DNA from: Bin87 sp965220095
GTDB taxonomy: Bacteria > Chloroflexota > Dehalococcoidia > Lucifugimonadales > UBA3495
Reading direction: 5' to 3'
Assembly: GCA_965220095.1 (NCBI GenBank)
Contig: OZ244805.1
Coordinates: 930,001-994,000, forward strand
Length of the DNA: 64,000 bases
The number at the start of each line of letters is the position of its first letter. Within the stretch, counting starts at the first letter, position 1. Of this stretch, positions 43,403 through 51,785 are shown piece after piece. The notes below the pieces were generated by a model. That model saw nothing but the letters and a program-made list of their open reading frames with translations, ran no database searches and was not told the DNA's origin. The translations under genes and the position numbers were made by a program.

Positions 43403-44843
43403 AGTCACCGGATTCATGGACTTCGGGCGCATTCCTCCGGAACGCCGACCGCCGGCCGAACGTATCAACGACTATTCTGAATTCTACCAACGGTGGACCG
43501 ACACCCAGGCTGCCGAGCAGGGGGGACGCTGCATGGACTGCGCCGTGCCTTTCTGCCACATGGGATGCCCGCTAGGAAACGTCATCCCCGACTTCAACCA
43601 TCAGGTTTATCTGGGCAACTGGGAACGCGCGCTGGATATTCTGCTGAGTACCAATAATTTTCCCGAATTCACGGGAAGGATTTGTCCGGCGCCGTGCGAG
43701 GCGTCCTGCGTATTGAGCATCAACGAAGACCCCGTCACCATCGAATACATCGAAAAAGAGATTAGCGACCGCGGGTTCGAGCAAGGCTGGATCAGGGCAA
43801 CGCCGCCCGACACCCGCACTGGCCAGAAAGTGGCGGTGGTTGGCAGCGGCCCGTCCGGTTTGGCCGCCGCACAACAGTTGAACCGGGCGGGGCACCACGT
43901 TACGGTGCTCGAGCGGGCGGATTACATCGGCGGTTTGCTGATGTTGGGCATACCTGATTTCAAGTTGGAAAAGGAGGTTGTGCAGCGGCGCATCAAACTC
44001 ATGGAAGCAGAGGGTATTGAGTTCCGTACCGGCGTGAACGTTGGGATCAATTACCCCGCCCAACAGCTGCAGGAAGAATACGACGCCGTATGTCTCACCG
44101 GAGGCTCCACCGCAGCGCGAGACCTGAACGTGCCGGGTCGAGAGCTGGCGGGCGTGCATTTCGCCATGGAATATCTCCCCCAGCAAAACCGCAAACTGGC
44201 CGGCGAGGAAATCAGCGACCAAATTTCCGCCGAAGGTAAACGGGTAGTTATACTCGGCGGCGGGGACACCGGCGCCGACTGCCTGGGCACAGCTCATCGC
44301 CAGGGAGCCGAAGTCGTGCGCCAATTTGAACTGCTGCCGGAACCGCCCGAGGAACGGACGGATGATAATCCGTGGCCCCAGTGGCCGATGATACTGCGTA
44401 CTTCAGCCGCCCACGAAGAAGGCGGCATCCGCGACTACAACATCCTCACCAAGTCGTTGAGCGGCAACGGCCAGCGCGTTGAGCAACTCCACGCCGTCCG
44501 CGTGGACTGGACCAAAGGTGAAGATGGGCGCTTTCAGATGGCCGAAGTCCCGGGTAGCGAATTCATCGTGGAGGCCGACCTGGTGCTGCTAGCCATGGGT
44601 TTCCTGCACCCGGAGCATGACGGAATGCTCCAGCAACTGGGCGTTGAGCTAGATGGCCGCGGCAATGTGCAGGTTGACGAAAACAAGATGACCTCGGTGC
44701 CCGGCATATTCGCCGGCGGAGACATGGTGCGCGGCCAGTCGTTGGTCGTGTGGGCCATCGCCGAAGGTCGAGACGTGGCGAGGGGCGTCGACCGGTACCT
44801 GACCGGCGCCAGCCACCTGCCCCGTTCCTCCGCTGCCGATTAG
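43395..44843 (+). CDS. gltD: Glutamate synthase, small subunit
   Basis: A 482-residue flavoprotein. The N-terminal cysteine motifs RCMDCAVPFCHMGCPLGN and RICPAPCEASCVLSI bind 4Fe-4S clusters. An FAD fold starts VAVVGSGPSGLAAAQQL (about 143-159) and an NAD(P)H fold has VVILGGGDTGADCLGTA. It passes electrons from NAD(P)H to the large subunit. The ATG overlaps the gltB stop, so synthesis of the two is coupled. The pair supplies glutamate from the 2-oxoglutarate made by isocitrate dehydrogenase. Confidence 0.95.
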   Translation: MGKVTGFMDFGRIPPERRPPAERINDYSEFYQRWTDTQAAEQGGRCMDCAVPFCHMGCPLGNVIPDFNHQVYLGNWERALDILLSTNNFPEFTGRICPAPCEASCVLSINEDPVTIEYIEKEISDRGFEQGWIRATPPDTRTGQKVAVVGSGPSGLAAAQQLNRAGHHVTVLERADYIGGLLMLGIPDFKLEKEVVQRRIKLMEAEGIEFRTGVNVGINYPAQQLQEEYDAVCLTGGSTAARDLNVPGRELAGVHFAMEYLPQQNRKLAGEEISDQISAEGKRVVILGGGDTGADCLGTAHRQGAEVVRQFELLPEPPEERTDDNPWPQWPMILRTSAAHEEGGIRDYNILTKSLSGNGQRVEQLHAVRVDWTKGEDGRFQMAEVPGSEFIVEADLVLLAMGFLHPEHDGMLQQLGVELDGRGNVQVDENKMTSVPGIFAGGDMVRGQSLVVWAIAEGRDVARGVDRYLTGASHLPRSSAAD

Positions 44844-44879
44844 CGGTTTCCTCTAACATGGCAGGCTCAGAAGGCAACG

Positions 44880-45236
44880 TCAGCCTTTCAGCAGCGCCAA
44901 CACGCGGGCGACGTATTCGTGAACGAGGGGACGGTCGGCCTCGATTTCGTACTCTTCCATTTCATCGTGAAAAAAGTTCTTGTGAAATTTCTCCGCTGTG
45001 TTGAACCCGGCGGATAGAAACAGGTCTTTGTATTCTGCCGCCAGCCTTTGGGCCGCGTTTTTCATATCCCGGTGAGTACGGTATTTCCAGCCGCGCTGCA
45101 AAGCTATGGCAGTGAGCGCACCGTTGGCTGCGCCGTAAAGTTTTTCGGAAGCCTGCTGGCGGTCTCCGGCCGCAAATTCCCGGTCCGATTCTATCAGGAA
45201 ATCGCGCGCTTTCTGTGCGTATTCCTGACCGTTCAT
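44880..45236 (-). CDS. PaREP1/HEPN-like small helical protein
   Basis: A 118-residue all-helical protein. KARDFLIESDREFAAGDRQQ followed by ASEKLYGAANGALTAIALQR resembles the PaREP1 and HEPN families, where a helix with QASEKLWGAA is typical. RGWKYRTH fits an R-x6-H spacing as seen in HEPN ribonuclease motifs, but such a motif arises easily by chance. GGAGG six bases before the ATG is a good ribosome site. No nucleotidyltransferase partner adjoins, so a toxin-antitoxin module is not supported. It lies between gltD and pyruvate kinase, and 27 bases separate it from the pyk stop. Confidence 0.6.
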   Translation of the reverse strand: MNGQEYAQKARDFLIESDREFAAGDRQQASEKLYGAANGALTAIALQRGWKYRTHRDMKNAAQRLAAEYKDLFLSAGFNTAEKFHKNFFHDEMEEYEIEADRPLVHEYVARVLALLKG

Positions 45237-45263
45237 AATATGCCTCCGCTAGTGTGCCATCCC

Positions 45264-46712
45264 CTACGCCGGCGCCGCGTGGCGCACGGCGTTGCGGCCA
45301 ATGTGGTTCAGGTATTCCTGAACATTCAGCACTTGAATCGTGTTGGTCGTGCCCGTAACCCCGGTCATAAAACCATGCACCAGCGTAACTATGTCGCGCT
45401 CCGACACCAACCCCGTCGCCATGGCCTCGTCCACCAACAGCGTTACAAGTTTGGCGACGTCCGGCTCGGCGGGTATGACGCCTTTCGGAGCCAACCCCCA
45501 GGCCATGCAAACCCGGCGTTGCACCGCTTCGTCGTGAGAGAAAACCAGGATGTCATTCTCCGGACGGAAGCGCGACATTTCGAAGGCGGCGCGGCCAGTG
45601 CTGGTGATGACGATTGGCTTGGCATCCAGGGATTTGGTGAGTTGGGTTGCGCCCCACGTAACCGATTGCGTCTGATCGCGCTGCGGAAATTCGGTGTAGT
45701 ACTGGTATATTTTTTCCGCTTGGACAATAGCAGCATCAGCGATACGCACCGCTTCCACCGGGTGGGCGCCAATTGCTATCTCATCGGAAAGCAGGATAGA
45801 GTCACAACCGTCGAGCACAGCGTTGGCGATGTCCGATATTTCGGCCCGGGTTGGCGTGGGCGAATTGACCATTGACCGCAGCATTTGCGTGGCCACCGAT
45901 GAGATTTTCCCAACCTCATTGGCCCGGCGTACCATGTGTTTCTGGATAACAGGCACTTCTTCCATCGGCATTTCGACGCCCAGGTCGCCGCGCGCCACCA
46001 TGATCCCGTCCACCTCGGCCAGAATCTCGTCCAGGTTTTCAATGCACTCCCGACGCTCCAGCTTGGCCATCACCGGAGCCCGACTGTCCATTTGGTTCAG
46101 ATACGCACGAGCATAGCGAACATCCTCGCCGGTGCGCACGAATGACAGCGCAACCCAGTCCACTCCCTGCTCGACACCAAACTGCAAGGCAATCTTGTCG
46201 CTCTCGGTAATCACCGGCATGTCCATAGGCACGTCGGGAAGGTTAACGCCCTTGTAGGAAGACAGGTTGCCACCGTTGCGAACGCGCGTCTTGACCTCCA
46301 GGTTATCCGTAACATCCAAAACCTCGAGGCAGACCGTGCCATCCGAGATGTAGACCAAGTTGCCCGGCCGCAGGTTCCCCAATATGGCCGGCTCTGGAAA
46401 TGGCAACCGGTCCGGTGAATCTGCCCTCGGTTCGTTGACAATGGAAATCAAATCGCCAAAATTGAGCTGAACGGCCTCAGCCATAGTCCCCAACCGAAAT
46501 TTGTTGCCGCCCAGGTCCTGCAACACCGCAATTGGACGGCCTTGCCGTTTGGAGGCGGCTCGGACACTGGCGATAACTTCGGCGTGTTCTTCCAGCGTAC
46601 CGTGCGAAAAATTCAGTCGGGCAACATCCATTCCGGCGGCAACCAGCCGATCCAGAGTCTCCGGCGACCGGGAAGCCGGGCCGATGGTGGCGATAATCTT
46701 GGTTTTCCGCAT
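45264..46712 (-). CDS. pyk: Pyruvate kinase
   Basis: A 482-residue enzyme. It starts MRKTKIIATIGPASRSPETL, has NFSHGTLEEH, and the magnesium and substrate region IMVARGDLGVEMPMEEV with VIQKHMVRRANEVGK. It converts phosphoenolpyruvate and ADP to pyruvate and ATP. The ATG at 46712 has AAGGA eight bases upstream; a 56-codon open extension upstream has no homology and is not used. A C-terminal allosteric domain is present (about 345-482). Confidence 0.95.
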   Translation of the reverse strand: MRKTKIIATIGPASRSPETLDRLVAAGMDVARLNFSHGTLEEHAEVIASVRAASKRQGRPIAVLQDLGGNKFRLGTMAEAVQLNFGDLISIVNEPRADSPDRLPFPEPAILGNLRPGNLVYISDGTVCLEVLDVTDNLEVKTRVRNGGNLSSYKGVNLPDVPMDMPVITESDKIALQFGVEQGVDWVALSFVRTGEDVRYARAYLNQMDSRAPVMAKLERRECIENLDEILAEVDGIMVARGDLGVEMPMEEVPVIQKHMVRRANEVGKISSVATQMLRSMVNSPTPTRAEISDIANAVLDGCDSILLSDEIAIGAHPVEAVRIADAAIVQAEKIYQYYTEFPQRDQTQSVTWGATQLTKSLDAKPIVITSTGRAAFEMSRFRPENDILVFSHDEAVQRRVCMAWGLAPKGVIPAEPDVAKLVTLLVDEAMATGLVSERDIVTLVHGFMTGVTGTTNTIQVLNVQEYLNHIGRNAVRHAAPA

Positions 46713-46896
46713 TTCAGTTTCCTTTGCCGGCGCAGCGCCGATGGGGCCGATTTTCGTGTGCGTTCGATGCCTTTCACTTTCCCGCATTATACCCGCACCA
46801 GCTTCGGGCAGCGCAATCAAACCGCAGGTCGAATAGACGCAAAGCGGGCGCTGCCGGAACGTGCCCGACCGCGCCCGCAATTCTTGCCCAAAATAT

Positions 46897-48063
46897 CTAA
46901 CTCTGTTGGCGGCTCTGCTCGTACACCGCAGCGGCGCGTTCCAGACCAGCGCGGCGATTTACCTGCAACGCGTCCTTCAAGCCGGAAGCCCACTGCTGCG
47001 ACTGCTGGATACCGGCCAGCGACCCCTGGAACTGCGGCATCACGTAGCGCGCCATCAGTTCGTAGGACCGGTGCAACTTGTCGCGTGGAGCCCAATCCTC
47101 GACACGCACCAGCATACCGCCGAATCCACCCGACATTTCCTGCAACTCGTTGATGCGCTGTATGCAATCGTCGGGAGTACCCACGATCCATTGCTTGTTG
47201 TCGGTCATGAAATCGACAATTTGATCACGCGGAACGTCGGGAACCTCATGGCCCAGGGTGTTGCCGAAATACTCGGTAACCACGCGTGCCGACCCTTCGC
47301 GTATGTCCTCCTGGGCCTCTTTCTTGCTCTCAGCCAGGTGCACGCCCACCGAGAGGCGCCATTCCTCGCGCTTGACGGTTTGGCCGTGCTCGGCGGCGGA
47401 CTCTTCGGCGATTGCCCACTGCGATTGCAATGACGTTGACCGCACCATGTCGCGTGGCACGCTCAGCGAAATGACGCCAGCGCCGTACTTGCCAGCCGTC
47501 ATCACGCCGGCGGGAGACTGCACGGACGCCACCACCAGCGGGAAGGGCTGCTGATACGGCCGCAACTGCAGATGCGCGTCGTGCAGCTCGAACCAATCGC
47601 TGGCATAGGTATAAGGCTCTGGGCTGTCCATCAATCGCTTGATGGCTCCCAGCGATTCGTCCATCATTTCCCGCTGGCGAGCCGGGTCTATGCCGAACAT
47701 ATAGGCATCTGATGCCAGCGCTCCGGGGCCTACGCCCAGCATGACCCGCCCGCGCGTGAGGTGATCCAGCAGCACCATCCGGTTGGCCACCATATACGGG
47801 TGATGATAGGGTAGGCTAACGACGCCGGTGCCCAGCCGCAAGTTGCGAGTGCGTTCGGCTGCCGTAGCCATGAAAACCTCGGGGGAGGCGATGGTTTCCC
47901 AGCCCGCGCTGTGATGCTCACCGATCCAGGCTTCGTCAAAACCCAGCTGGTCCAACCATTGCAGGAGTTCCAGATCGCGCTCCAAAGCAAGGGTTGGGTT
48001 CTCTCCGACCCGGTGGAATGGAGCCATAAATACGCCAAAATTCATACGCGCAGGGGCGGTCAT
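46897..48063 (-). CDS. LLM-class flavin-dependent oxidoreductase (luciferase-like)
   Basis: A 388-residue TIM-barrel protein of the bacterial luciferase-like family. MNFGVFMAPFHRVGENPTLA, FDEAWIGEHHSAGWET, the LRLGTGVVSLPYHHPYMVAN block and GRVMLGVGPGALASDAYMFG are the LLM landmarks. These enzymes use reduced FMN and oxygen, or F420 in some branches, to oxidise organic substrates; EHHSAG with the HHP word favours the alkanal/limonene-like monooxygenase branch. GAGGAGG seven bases before the ATG at 48063 fixes the start. The substrate is unknown. It stands alone between pyk and a GNAT gene. Confidence 0.85.
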   Translation of the reverse strand: MTAPARMNFGVFMAPFHRVGENPTLALERDLELLQWLDQLGFDEAWIGEHHSAGWETIASPEVFMATAAERTRNLRLGTGVVSLPYHHPYMVANRMVLLDHLTRGRVMLGVGPGALASDAYMFGIDPARQREMMDESLGAIKRLMDSPEPYTYASDWFELHDAHLQLRPYQQPFPLVVASVQSPAGVMTAGKYGAGVISLSVPRDMVRSTSLQSQWAIAEESAAEHGQTVKREEWRLSVGVHLAESKKEAQEDIREGSARVVTEYFGNTLGHEVPDVPRDQIVDFMTDNKQWIVGTPDDCIQRINELQEMSGGFGGMLVRVEDWAPRDKLHRSYELMARYVMPQFQGSLAGIQQSQQWASGLKDALQVNRRAGLERAAAVYEQSRQQS

Positions 48064-48166
48064 CGAGTGCCTCCTCGTGGTTCGCTGGTTGTCAAAAAAC
48101 AGATTGATTTCGGCCATTCTAACACGGTGACCGGACGGTGCAACCGCAGGGCCCGGGGCAGCCGGC

Positions 48167-48673
48167 TCAGATGCCCACGACCGCGCTGCGTCGCTCTACA
48201 ACCACTGTGTCGCGCCACATCCCATGCAAAACAGCCACCCGTTTGCGACGCCCCATGATGCGAAACGCACAAGCCAGGTGGATTGCAATGCTCGCCCGGT
48301 TCTCCGGGAAAATGCCGCTTTGAAGCATCCAGAACCCGTGGGCCTCCGAATCGGCAACCAGCGCCGCCAGCAATTGTCTGCCGATTCCCCGACCTCGCAT
48401 CGCCGTAGCCACGTATACGCTGTGCTCGGCGATGCCGGCGTAGCAATCGCGCGCCGAAACCGGCGACAACGCCGCCCAGGCCACGATGATATCCTCCACC
48501 CGCGCAACCACACGGCAATCGGTGAGATGGTTGCGGTTCCAGGTTCCCCAGTCGGGCGCGTCGGTCTCGAACGTAGCATTACCGGTGGCGATACCCTCGG
48601 CATAAATGCGACGCACCGTCAGCCAGTCCTCAAGCGTCATGGGGGTGATAGTAAAATCAGCGCAGGCAGCCAT
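48167..48673 (-). CDS. GNAT N-acetyltransferase, phosphinothricin/methionine-derivative type
   Basis: A 168-residue acetyltransferase. IYAEGIATGNATFETDAPDW near the start is typical of the Pat/MnaT group, and the acetyl-CoA loop is AMRGRGIGRQLLAALVADSE (about 92-111). It would transfer acetyl groups to the amine of phosphinothricin-like or methionine-sulfoximine-like compounds; the natural substrate is uncertain. The ATG at 48673 is chosen from homology, with no strong ribosome site. The frame is open further upstream without similarity. Confidence 0.82.
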   Translation of the reverse strand: MAACADFTITPMTLEDWLTVRRIYAEGIATGNATFETDAPDWGTWNRNHLTDCRVVARVEDIIVAWAALSPVSARDCYAGIAEHSVYVATAMRGRGIGRQLLAALVADSEAHGFWMLQSGIFPENRASIAIHLACAFRIMGRRKRVAVLHGMWRDTVVVERRSAVVGI

Positions 48674-48924
48674 GCCAATCAGGATACTACACCAAAATCC
48701 GGCTAACACCGTTGGCCCAAAGGGTGCCCTGTACCCCTGGGCGTTGATGCCGGATTGGGCCCAACGCAAGTCATCGATTGTTTTCCACTGCCCCGACCTG
48801 GATCGAGAACACAATCGACTCTGCCCCTAGCCCGCCGGCACAAAAAATGGTATGGTTGCGCCATCAGATACTGAACGAGGTGCATCCCAATTTGCGCCTT
48901 TCCCCAGAAGCGAGGAGGAAAAAA

Positions 48925-49350
48925 ATGCCCCAGATTAAGCACATCGCCATCGCCACCAACGATGCTGAAAAGACTGCCAAGTTCTACTCCGAGGTCTTTG
49001 GCCTCCGCCAGGTCGCCCAGCTGGACGGCGAAAACGCCAAGGGCTTTATGCTCAGCGACGGCAACGTCAACATGGCCATCCTGGACTTCCAGAACGACAC
49101 CGTAGCCGGCGAGCGCGGCAAGGACTGGGAAGGCATCCACCACATCGGCTTCGAAGTTGAAGACCTGGAAGACATCGAAAAGCGGTTGATGGACAACAAC
49201 TCCAAGCCGATGGACGAGGTCAACCACGCGCTTCATGCCGGCATGGGCGGCCCGCGCACCCAGAACGTGGAGACCAAGTACGAGGGCCCCAACGGCGAGA
49301 TGATCGACGTTTCCGGCACCGGCTGGATCGGCACCCGCGGCCTGGACTAA
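48925..49350 (+). CDS. VOC (glyoxalase/bleomycin-resistance) family protein
   Basis: A 141-residue protein of two beta-alpha-beta-beta-beta units. IKHIAIATNDAEKTAKFYSE opens the first and HHIGFEVEDLEDIEKRLMD the second; metal ligands could be His6, a glutamate in the middle and His at the second start. GAGGAGG (48912-48918) seven bases before the ATG fixes the start. VOC proteins cover dioxygenases, lyases and epimerases; the function here is unknown. A hairpin follows the stop. Confidence 0.85.
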   Translation: MPQIKHIAIATNDAEKTAKFYSEVFGLRQVAQLDGENAKGFMLSDGNVNMAILDFQNDTVAGERGKDWEGIHHIGFEVEDLEDIEKRLMDNNSKPMDEVNHALHAGMGGPRTQNVETKYEGPNGEMIDVSGTGWIGTRGLD

Positions 49351-49367
49351 GCCGCTCCCGAGTTAAT

Positions 49368-49390
49368 GCCCTCTCTCTGTGGGAGAGGGC
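49368..49390 (+). terminator. Stem-loop after the VOC gene, shared repeat motif
   Basis: GCCCTCTC (49368-49375) pairs with GAGAGGGC (49383-49390), seven-base loop, 17 bases after the stop. A related hairpin followed by TGAGGGT occurs at 62865-62887, so this is probably a dispersed repeat. Confidence 0.5.
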
Positions 49391-49406
49391 TAAAGTGAGG
49401 GTACAA

Positions 49407-49436
49407 CATAGGGGCGACGTGTGCGTCGCCCCTATG
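49407..49436. terminator. Perfect 12-bp hairpin between convergent genes
   Basis: CATAGGGGCGAC (49407-49418) and GTCGCCCCTATG (49425-49436) pair completely around a six-base loop and are followed by TTTG. It lies between the VOC gene and the convergent gene at 49470 and can end both transcripts. Confidence 0.6.
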
Positions 49437-49469
49437 TTTGATGTGCTGGCGGGTTAGTGAACCGCGGGC

Positions 49470-49967
49470 CTACATGAACATATGATAGTTGGCGATGATT
49501 ACGTCCTCTTGCATCTGGTTCCAGGCTACCCTTTTCTCCGTTATCATTTCATCCATGATTCCGGCGTCGCTCAGAAACCGCTCGTTCCAGATGCTGTCGC
49601 CGAATTGCATTGCCTCCAGGGGCCGGATGAACCCGTTGAGAATCATTCCGGTGCGATGCTCCTGGCTGATGATTGAGAGACAGTAGTCGTCATCGTCGCC
49701 GCGGGAACCGTCGGCAGGCCCGCCATAGTAGTACACGCGCATCTCTATTCCCTGGGGTTCGGGGGCGCCGTTAACGAAATAAACGCTTTCCCCTGAGCTG
49801 CCGGCGGTTGCCTGGCTATTTCTCGCCCATTGGCAGTTTTCTTCTTGCAGGTAACGGTTCAACTGATTCGCCTCCTGATTCCTCAGGAAGCGTATTGACC
49901 AGAGAATCGCTCCTATAACAACCAGGACAGCGACTATGACGATGGCAATAATCCCGATCAGCGGCAT
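49470..49967 (-). CDS. Hypothetical protein with one N-terminal membrane helix
   Basis: A 165-residue protein that I do not recognise. Residues 3-24 (LIGIIAIVIVAVLVVIGAIL) form one strong membrane helix followed by a positive stretch (RFLRNQ), so the remainder, about 140 residues, would be anchored on the cytoplasmic side by the positive-inside rule or exposed if the helix is a signal anchor. The soluble part has two cysteines, an aspartate run (DDDD) and an acidic C-terminal half rich in methionine. No operon partner is evident. Confidence 0.6.
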   Translation of the reverse strand: MPLIGIIAIVIVAVLVVIGAILWSIRFLRNQEANQLNRYLQEENCQWARNSQATAGSSGESVYFVNGAPEPQGIEMRVYYYGGPADGSRGDDDDYCLSIISQEHRTGMILNGFIRPLEAMQFGDSIWNERFLSDAGIMDEMITEKRVAWNQMQEDVIIANYHMFM

Positions 49968-50044
49968 TCTATCTTACTTACGCCCTCCCATTAGATGAAT
50001 ACTTCCGGAAGTCAACCGGTCAAGCGCATTTGCTTTTGCGGCCC

Positions 50045-50464
50045 CTACGCAGGGCGGAACACCAGGCCCGGATCGTCCACATCTATCTCGTCTAATGCCA
50101 GGATGAGCGGTAAATCGGCCGGGATATTTTGCGGGTTGGCGGCATCTACACCGGCGATGCGCGCGCTGATTCGTGGGCCTTCTTCCAGCGTCACTATTCC
50201 GGTGCAGTACGGATTGTTGCGTCCGTAACCCTTCGCCTCCAGCGACGCCGGCACTACCGAAATGCACGTAAAGGTGCTCAGAGTGGCGCGTCCGCTGAAT
50301 TCGTGCCACTCCATATTGCGGCTATGGCTCACCGGGTCAATGGGCCGGGCTTCCGCGTAGATGTTGCCGTTCTCGCGGCACCGCACCCCCATGAACCGCC
50401 CCTCTTTCAGGAACGCGTAGAACGATGCGGCGTTGAAGGGCCTGGACTCGGCTTCGGTGGTCAT
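50045..50464 (-). CDS. DUF35 OB-fold protein with degenerate zinc ribbon, partner of thiolase
   Basis: A 139-residue protein of the DUF35 type. After the N-terminal helix FNAASFYAFLKEGRFMGVRC there is normally a rubredoxin-like zinc ribbon with four cysteines; here only Cys in GVRC remains. The C-terminal OB-fold includes FSGRATLSTFTCISVVP and PYCTGIVTLEEGPRISARI. These proteins pair with SCP2-type thiolases and are needed for activity in several archaeal and bacterial acyl-CoA systems. The ATG at 50464 lies ten bases after the thiolase stop, with a GGGGG site between. Confidence 0.8.
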   Translation of the reverse strand: MTTEAESRPFNAASFYAFLKEGRFMGVRCRENGNIYAEARPIDPVSHSRNMEWHEFSGRATLSTFTCISVVPASLEAKGYGRNNPYCTGIVTLEEGPRISARIAGVDAANPQNIPADLPLILALDEIDVDDPGLVFRPA

Positions 50465-50474
50465 TGGACGCCCC

Positions 50475-51749
50475 CTAGCCGCGCTGCAGGACATTGACGA
50501 CACAGGTGCCGCCAGTGCCGCCCACGTTGTGGGTCAAACCAAATTCCAGGTTCGGGTTGGTCAGCTGACGCTCACCGGCCTCCCCGCGCAACTGCTTGTA
50601 GACTTCGATGACCTGGGCGACACCGCTGGCCCCCACCGGGTGCCCCTTGGCTTTCAGGCCGCCACTGGTGTTGATGGGTCGGTCGCCGGTGCGCGCGGTG
50701 CGTCCCTCATCCACAGCGTGAGGCCCCTCGCCGGGGGCGAAGAAGCCCAGGTCCTCGCTGGCGACAATTTCAGCGATGGTGAAGCAGTCGTGCACTTCGG
50801 CTACGCCGATGTCGGCCGGGCCGATGCCGGCCATCTGGTAAGCTTCCGCCGACGCGACTTTCGCTGCCGACAGGGAGGTAAGCTCATCAGCATCGTGCAG
50901 CGGTCGCCCGGTCGCCTGACCGATACCCGCCATGTGCACCGGCTTGTCGGTGAACTGGTTGGCAATCTCGCTGGCGACCAGCAGCACGCAAGACGCTCCG
51001 TCGGTAATCGGCGCGCAATCGTATAGGCGCAGCGGCCAGGCGATCCACGGGTTGGCCCGGACGTCGTTGAGGAAGTCAAGCTCGTCGGCCCATTCGGGTA
51101 CGGGCTCGCCGCGTTGTTCGGCACGGGCTTTACGGCGGTCCATCATGTCCCGCACTGTCTGCTGGAACTGGGCCTTGGGGTTCAGTTTGCCGTTTTCATG
51201 GTTCTTGATGCCAACCTTGAGCAGGTGGTTCAGGTTGGTTTCATAGCGATCCATATGCGCTTTGGCGATGGCGCCAAAGATGCCGGGGAAGGTCAATCCG
51301 GCCGGCACCTCGTAAAGACCATCGGCGGCAGAGGCCAGCACATCGGTAACGCCCTCGGTGGGCAACGACGTCATCTTTTCAACGCCGCCCACCATCACCA
51401 CATCGTACATTCCGCTGGCAATGGCCATAACACCCTCGCGCAGTGCGCTGCCGCTACTGGCGCAGGCGTTCTCAATCCGCGTGATGGGCGTGGGAGTCAT
51501 TCCCAGCCAGTCGGCCATAATCGGCGCCGTGTGGCCCTGGTGCTCGAACAGGTCAGCCGAATAGTTGCCCAGGTAGCCGGCCTCGATGTCCTGGGCCGAA
51601 ATGCCCTGGTCGATGTTGTCCTGCATATCGTGAAACGCTTCTACGAACAGGTCGCGGCTGGACTTGTCGGGATAGGCTCCGAATTGGGACAAGCCGGCGC
51701 CGACGATGGACACCTGGCGCGCCAAACGACGCGGACGGGTAGTAGCCAT
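50475..51749 (-). CDS. Thiolase, SCP2-type acetyl-CoA acetyltransferase-like
   Basis: A 424-residue thiolase-fold protein. The nucleophilic cysteine is Cys96 in ENACASSGSALREG. The segment VAEVHDCFTIAE and the C-terminal GGLKAKGHPVGASGVAQV contain the histidines of the active site. The large inserted loop (about 180-240, with QQTVRDMMDRRKA) is characteristic of the SCP2 branch. It performs thiolytic cleavage or condensation of acyl-CoA. It is translated together with the DUF35 protein downstream. Substrate unknown. Confidence 0.9.
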   Translation of the reverse strand: MATTRPRRLARQVSIVGAGLSQFGAYPDKSSRDLFVEAFHDMQDNIDQGISAQDIEAGYLGNYSADLFEHQGHTAPIMADWLGMTPTPITRIENACASSGSALREGVMAIASGMYDVVMVGGVEKMTSLPTEGVTDVLASAADGLYEVPAGLTFPGIFGAIAKAHMDRYETNLNHLLKVGIKNHENGKLNPKAQFQQTVRDMMDRRKARAEQRGEPVPEWADELDFLNDVRANPWIAWPLRLYDCAPITDGASCVLLVASEIANQFTDKPVHMAGIGQATGRPLHDADELTSLSAAKVASAEAYQMAGIGPADIGVAEVHDCFTIAEIVASEDLGFFAPGEGPHAVDEGRTARTGDRPINTSGGLKAKGHPVGASGVAQVIEVYKQLRGEAGERQLTNPNLEFGLTHNVGGTGGTCVVNVLQRG

Positions 51750-51785
51750 TGGTTGTATCTCCTTGGTTCTGGTTGGTGCTAACTA

